In this document: piece after piece, positions 60,421 through 64,000 of the stretch
Layout: each line of letters begins with the position of its first letter
Numbering within the stretch: the first letter of the stretch is position 1
Source of the DNA: Tateyamaria omphalii
Lineage (GTDB): Bacteria > Pseudomonadota > Alphaproteobacteria > Rhodobacterales > Rhodobacteraceae
DNA length: 64,000 nt
Reading direction: 5' to 3'
NCBI RefSeq assembly: GCF_014651375.1
Contig: NZ_BMWT01000001.1
Coordinates: 918,501 to 982,500 of the forward strand
The notes under the pieces: generated by a model
Databases searched by the model: none
Told to the model about the DNA's origin: nothing
What the model saw: only the letters and a program-made list of their open reading frames with translations
Made by a program: the position numbers and the translations under genes

Positions 60421-60462
60421 TAGACCGATTGGTCCAGCGTTGCAATTAGACCAATTGGTCTA
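60421..60462. promoter_or_regulatory. Twin TetR operators
   Basis: TAGACCAATTGGTCTA (60447-60462) is a perfect 16-bp palindrome. TAGACCGATTGGTCCA (60421-60436) is a near-copy 26 bases away centre to centre. Both lie between the divergent TetR and hydrolase starts (60401 and 60485). Confidence 0.85.
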
Positions 60463-60484
60463 GAGGTGATCAGGGAGGCACTCC

Positions 60485-61348
60485 ATGTTTGATACAGCTC
60501 CGGTGCAGCGCGCGGTGACCGAAAGATCGCTCGCATTCAAAACTCAGGATGGTGCAGAACTGGTTGGTCGGATGTATCGCCCCAACCAACGCCCCTTTGC
60601 CGCCGTGGTGCTGAACAGCGCGACCGGTGTGCCACAAACGTTCTACACACATTTCGCCCGGTGGATGGCGGCAGAGCGTGGCATGGCCGTACTGACCTAC
60701 GATTATCGCGGTCTTGGGCGCTCTTATGCGGGGCCTTTGCGGCGGGTGCAGGCGGATATGACTGACTGGGGCATTCGTGATCAGGTGGCTGCGCGCCGTG
60801 CCATGCGCCGAGAAGTTCCCGACACGCCGCTATGGATCGTCGGCCATTCCCTCGGCGCCATGTTGCTGCCCAACCAACCTGAAATGGAGGATGTTGCCCG
60901 TGTCATCGGCGTGGCGTCTGGCATGGTGCACCACAATGACCATCCATGGCCCTACCGCGCGATGGCGTTGAATTTCTGGTTTGTGTTGGGGCCATTGGCC
61001 ACGCTGTTGTGCGGATACCTGCCCGGCAAGTCGCTCCGTTTTGGGGAAGACCTGCCATCAGATGTGTTCTGGCAATGGCGCAAATGGTGCACTTCCCGCA
61101 ACTTTTATGATGCGGATATTGGGGCCCGTCTGCCTGCGCCGAACTGGCAGAGCAAAGCAAAGGTGCGCCTACATGCCTTTACTGATGACGATCTGATCCC
61201 GCCGCCGCAGGTGGCACGGCTGGCTGATGTCTATGGGGCTGAGCCTGTTGTGGTGGACCCGCGAGACCATGGGCTCAGGAATGTCGGACACCTTGGTGCA
61301 TTCTCGCGCCGGAACAAGGCGATTTGGCCGGTATTGCTTGAAGGGTAG
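60485..61348 (+). CDS. Alpha/beta-hydrolase family protein
   Basis: A 287-residue cytoplasmic hydrolase: oxyanion region VVLNSATGVPQ, nucleophile elbow IVGHSLGAML (Ser), and a late Asp/His in FTDDDLIPPP and PRDHGLRNVGHLG. A hydrophobic insert (FWFVLGPLATLLCGYLP) lies in the cap. Substrate unknown. GGGAGG is 6 bases upstream. The TetR pair suggests induction by a xenobiotic or lipid-like compound. Confidence 0.83.
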   Translation: MFDTAPVQRAVTERSLAFKTQDGAELVGRMYRPNQRPFAAVVLNSATGVPQTFYTHFARWMAAERGMAVLTYDYRGLGRSYAGPLRRVQADMTDWGIRDQVAARRAMRREVPDTPLWIVGHSLGAMLLPNQPEMEDVARVIGVASGMVHHNDHPWPYRAMALNFWFVLGPLATLLCGYLPGKSLRFGEDLPSDVFWQWRKWCTSRNFYDADIGARLPAPNWQSKAKVRLHAFTDDDLIPPPQVARLADVYGAEPVVVDPRDHGLRNVGHLGAFSRRNKAIWPVLLEG

Positions 61349-61415
61349 TGGAGTCTTCTCGCGCATCGCTTGTGCGATACGCTGCCAGACTTACGCGCGC
61401 CAAGGCGCGCTGAGG

Positions 61416-61510
61416 TGAGAGATTGACAACGACCCAAGCGGGGCTCGTTACGGCTGCTTCCTTCCGGATCTGACCGGGTTGGCGAGGCGCCTGCCCGCGC
61501 CAACCTCTCA
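61416..61510 (-). ncRNA. ffs: Signal recognition particle 4.5S RNA
   Basis: The minus strand starts and ends with pairing arms (TGAGAGGTTG and CAATCTCTCA) and holds the conserved SRP core GGTCAGATCCGGAAGGAAGC. The length is about 95 bases, the short bacterial type that binds Ffh. A promoter is visible directly upstream. A GCGCGCC/GGCGCGC hairpin (61395-61410) follows the 3' end but has no T-run. Confidence 0.95.
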
Positions 61511-61516
61511 AGTAGG

Positions 61517-61545
61517 CATATAAAGCGGGCACCCATCCAGCGCAA
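61517..61545 (-). promoter_or_regulatory. Promoter of the SRP RNA gene
   Basis: On the minus strand TTGCGC (-35) and TATATG (-10) are spaced by 17 bases. The -10 box ends six bases before the first base of the RNA at 61510. Confidence 0.75.
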
Positions 61546-61560
61546 GGGGCGCGCATCTCG

Positions 61561-63378
61561 TCAAATCGTCACCTCAATCTGAAGAAACCCGCTTTCGTCC
61601 AATCCCAAGAGCTGCGGATCAAATTCCGAGATATAGGACAAATGACCTGCTGCCACCGGAGAGGTCTGAATAACGCGGCGCGCACTTTGGTTCGGCTTGA
61701 AACGCCAAGGCTGCACACCGGGGACAATGGTGGATGGAAGGTCATGGGTCACTGCCGCCCTTAGGGCGTCGCGCATCTCCACCTGCGTGCGCACAATCTC
61801 TGTTTGTGGGCCAATGCCGGGATAGTTTCCTCCGCCAGCGCCACGGTAGCTGGTCATGGCAACCACGAAGCGAGCTTGCGCCGAGACCGGGCGCCCAAGA
61901 TATGTCAGTTGCCGAATACGGCTGTTATCAGGTCGGATCCGATGCCCGTCGACGCCAAATGCGGCAGGGGTTTCCAGATTCACCTCGACCTCCATGCCAT
62001 GCAGCATGTCAAAGTTGAAAGCAGGTGCGTCTGGGTTTACCAACGCCGCGCCGTCACCATAAGGCGGGTTGAAAAAGGCCAAGCTGCGCTCGATCCAATT
62101 GTACAGGTCTGCTCCGGTCAGGACTGCGGCCCAGACAGTGTTCGGGTAGGGACACAACATGGCGACGTGGCGTTCACATAAAGGGCCTGCCGGAATGTCG
62201 ACATAGTTGTCTGGACCGGTCCTGCCACCCAGCGCAACTGGCGCAACGCTGGCCAATATGGGTAACCCGTCAAGACCTGTCCCGGCAATGGCGTTCGCGA
62301 TCGTGCCTGAAAGGGCTGATGCAATCAGCGCCTCGGCTGCGGATGGGCGCAGCATCGAAAACCATGTGTTCAGATGTTCGGGTGTTGTCCCGATTGGCTT
62401 ACTCAGATGCGTTCGTGCGGTATCAATCACTGGACTGATTATGTCGAACAGATTTTGGTTCGGGGCGTCGCCGCTGCGCACAGCAGAACGCCGCACATTA
62501 TGTTCGTTGACCTGCCATCCATTCTCGCCATGCAACAAAGTGAGGTCGATCAACCCAAGCTCTGTACCCGCGGGTCCCGGCATCACCGCCGGTACGCCCC
62601 AAACCGTGCCGTTGATCGCGTCCACACCCTGAAACCCGGTATGATCGGGGCCGGGAAATCTGAGATGGGTGTGGCCGAGGATCATCGCATCTATCCCGGA
62701 AACCTTCGCGGCGATCGCAGCCCCAAAGTTCTCCTCTGCCGCGTCGATATCGTCGTCCAGTCCGCTATGGCATAGTAAAACCACTAAGTCTGCGCCGGCA
62801 TCGCGGAGGGCGGAAACTGCTTTGCCTGCGGCCTCGACACCGCCTTCGAAGTGTACCTTATCATCAAGGCAGCGCCGGTTCCAAATAGCAGTTTGCGGTG
62901 GCAGAACGGATGTCAGACCAACACGTAGTAGGCGATCCTGACCATCCGAGCATGGTAAACTGCGCTTGATGATTGTGAAGGAGGTTGTGCAGGTGATCGC
63001 ATTGGTGGTCTCACTGGCGCAGAGCACCGGGCAACTGGCCTGCCCCATCACCGTGTTGAGGAAAGACAGCCCAAAATCGAAGTCATGGTTGCCGAGGCCG
63101 ACCGCATCATAGTCAAGTGCGTGCAGAACGGCTGGCCATGGGTGTTCATCCGGAGAGTCCACGCAAATGTCCCCCAAGGAAGTGCCTTGGAGCGCATCTC
63201 CGTTGTCAAGCATGATGAAGCCGCCCTTCGCGCTGCCACGTGCGTCGAAGACCAGGTTGGCGAGACGATCCATGCCCTTGCTCGGCATGTGCTTGTCATG
63301 AAGCGCATCCCATCCGGTGAGTTGCATATGGACATCGGATGTGGCGGCGATGCGTAAACAAGCGGTCGGCAGGGTCAT
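61561..63378 (-). CDS. 2',3'-cyclic-nucleotide phosphodiesterase/3'-nucleotidase-like protein (CpdB/UshA family)
   Basis: A 605-residue two-domain protein. The metallophosphatase domain (about 1-300) has SDVHMQ, DNGDALQGTSLG, GLGNHDFDFG, LCHSG and LGHTHLRF metal motifs. The C-terminal 5'-nucleotidase domain (about 320-590) has RYRG-like SYRGAGGGNYPG and RSLAFFNPP. It would hydrolyse cyclic nucleotides and release phosphate. No signal peptide is present and an in-frame stop lies 7 codons upstream, so it is either cytoplasmic or exported otherwise, unlike E. coli CpdB. Confidence 0.85.
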   Translation of the reverse strand: MTLPTACLRIAATSDVHMQLTGWDALHDKHMPSKGMDRLANLVFDARGSAKGGFIMLDNGDALQGTSLGDICVDSPDEHPWPAVLHALDYDAVGLGNHDFDFGLSFLNTVMGQASCPVLCASETTNAITCTTSFTIIKRSLPCSDGQDRLLRVGLTSVLPPQTAIWNRRCLDDKVHFEGGVEAAGKAVSALRDAGADLVVLLCHSGLDDDIDAAEENFGAAIAAKVSGIDAMILGHTHLRFPGPDHTGFQGVDAINGTVWGVPAVMPGPAGTELGLIDLTLLHGENGWQVNEHNVRRSAVRSGDAPNQNLFDIISPVIDTARTHLSKPIGTTPEHLNTWFSMLRPSAAEALIASALSGTIANAIAGTGLDGLPILASVAPVALGGRTGPDNYVDIPAGPLCERHVAMLCPYPNTVWAAVLTGADLYNWIERSLAFFNPPYGDGAALVNPDAPAFNFDMLHGMEVEVNLETPAAFGVDGHRIRPDNSRIRQLTYLGRPVSAQARFVVAMTSYRGAGGGNYPGIGPQTEIVRTQVEMRDALRAAVTHDLPSTIVPGVQPWRFKPNQSARRVIQTSPVAAGHLSYISEFDPQLLGLDESGFLQIEVTI

Positions 63379-63527
63379 GATCTCACTTGCACCCTACGGT
63401 TGAGTTCATGGCAAGCTAAAAAGAACATTTCATGCGGAAACAGCCTCATCTGACCATACGCCGGCCCATTGCGTCACCGTCTGGCACATGCCAAGCAAGC
63501 ACAAACGAAGAAGATGCGAGGGCAGGC

Positions 63528-64000
63528 ATGAAACATGCAGAGACCGTGACATTCGGGGGGTCCAACCTCGACCGGGCGGCAGAGCTGAGAGGTGACGCAC
63601 AGGCCATCGCAAGGGCGCAATCAGATCCAACGGCGCGTGCCATTCTGATATGGCGTGGTAAACCGCTGATCCACCGGGCTCGGCCTGCGTCTCTGGCACG
63701 TTTGGCGATGGATCACCCCGCTTGCGCCGTTGCTGACGCGAATGCTTCGGTGTTCCTTGGGCGTGAGGATGGGGCGCCGCGCTTTGCTCTCGACGTGTCT
63801 GGTTGGGCACCTGATGATCTTGACCCGTCAGCGCTTGGTGGTTTCCTGGACCCGACCGAGCAGCAGCATCCCGCCTGCGCCGAAGACGAAGTCTTTGCCG
63901 AGTTGCGGCGTACAATGACGTGGCTGACCCCGCGTGACGCAGAGTTGGCCGCCACGGCCAAAGCCGTCTTTGGATGGCATGACAGCCATCGGTTCTGCGC
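63528..64000 (+). CDS. nudC: NAD+ diphosphatase (NADH pyrophosphatase) NudC, 5' part
   Basis: The frame is open from ATG 63528 to the window edge (157 codons). The N-terminal NUDIX-like domain (LIWRGKPLIHRAR, LGREDGAPRFALDVS) and the middle LTPRDAELAATAKAVFGWHDSHRFCA, where the zinc ribbon begins, match NudC. The catalytic Nudix box lies beyond the edge. In bacteria NudC hydrolyses NADH and removes NAD caps from RNA. It is divergent from the phosphodiesterase gene across 149 bases. Confidence 0.85.
   Translation, partial: MKHAETVTFGGSNLDRAAELRGDAQAIARAQSDPTARAILIWRGKPLIHRARPASLARLAMDHPACAVADANASVFLGREDGAPRFALDVSGWAPDDLDPSALGGFLDPTEQQHPACAEDEVFAELRRTMTWLTPRDAELAATAKAVFGWHDSHRFC

Noticed and set aside
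61395-61410. Rho-independent terminator of the SRP RNA
   Set aside because: The GC stem is present but no T-run follows on the minus strand, so the mechanism is unclear.
1-64000. Defence islands, CRISPR arrays, prophage or insertion sequences
   Set aside because: No regularly spaced repeats, Cas, restriction, integrase or transposase genes were seen on either strand.

Overview
The window looks like chromosome from an alphaproteobacterium of the order Rhodobacterales, probably the roseobacter group. Reasons: high-GC coding bias; a malyl-CoA lyase of the ethylmalonyl-CoA pathway type; COQ9; a TIGR02300 (FYDLN-type) acidic protein; a DUF1013/TrcR-like regulator; a short SRP RNA; and short palindromic repeats of the kind scattered through roseobacter genomes. 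No integrase, transposase, phage module, CRISPR array or rRNA operon was seen.

Region 1 (1-12077) is an almost complete phosphonate utilisation locus. On the minus strand, phnG-phnH-phnI-phnJ-(NIPSNAP protein)-phnK-phnL-phnN forms one tightly overlapping operon for the C-P lyase core and accessory proteins; phnN runs off the left edge. A second minus-strand unit, phnC-phnD-phnE1-phnE2-hexapeptide acyltransferase, encodes the phosphonate ABC importer. Between them, on the plus strand, lie the GntR/UTRA regulator phnF and phnM. Candidate Pho boxes precede both phnG and phnC, and structured intercistronic RNA elements flank phnD. A PhoX-family protein at 41.8-43.7 kb and a cyclic-nucleotide phosphodiesterase/nucleotidase at 61.6-63.4 kb may add to phosphorus acquisition.

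Region 2 (12-22 kb) holds tRNA-Ala(GGC) with two decayed 3'-half copies beside it, a YgjP-type metalloprotein, accA, LysE/Lrp and DUF302 genes, a lipoprotein transglycosylase and malyl-CoA lyase. It ends with a D-glutamate/D-amino-acid cluster (dgcN, dgcA, D-amino-acid aminotransferase) closed by a strong terminator.

Region 3 (22-35 kb) is mostly housekeeping: SPFH/NfeD membrane pair, OsmC, DUF1244, N-formylglutamate amidohydrolase, pyk, rpmI-rplT, a stand-alone BLUF photoreceptor, an OmpA-like protein, and pheS and pheT separated by two unrelated genes.

Region 4 (35-49 kb) is a mixed set: methyltransferase and YtoQ, GMC oxidoreductase, GST, mscL, ald with its divergent Lrp regulator, PhoX, a secreted glycosidase-like protein, rpsU, a secreted CAP-RTX protein, coq9 and a quinone oxidoreductase. 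Region 5 (49-64 kb) has a TetR-hydroxylase operon with an unusual three-half-site operator, RNase T2, a DUF1013 regulator, an isochorismatase-fold hydrolase, L-threonine aldolase, a DMT exporter, recR, ybaB, dnaX, a TetR/hydrolase divergon with twin palindromes, the SRP RNA gene, and the start of nudC at the right edge.
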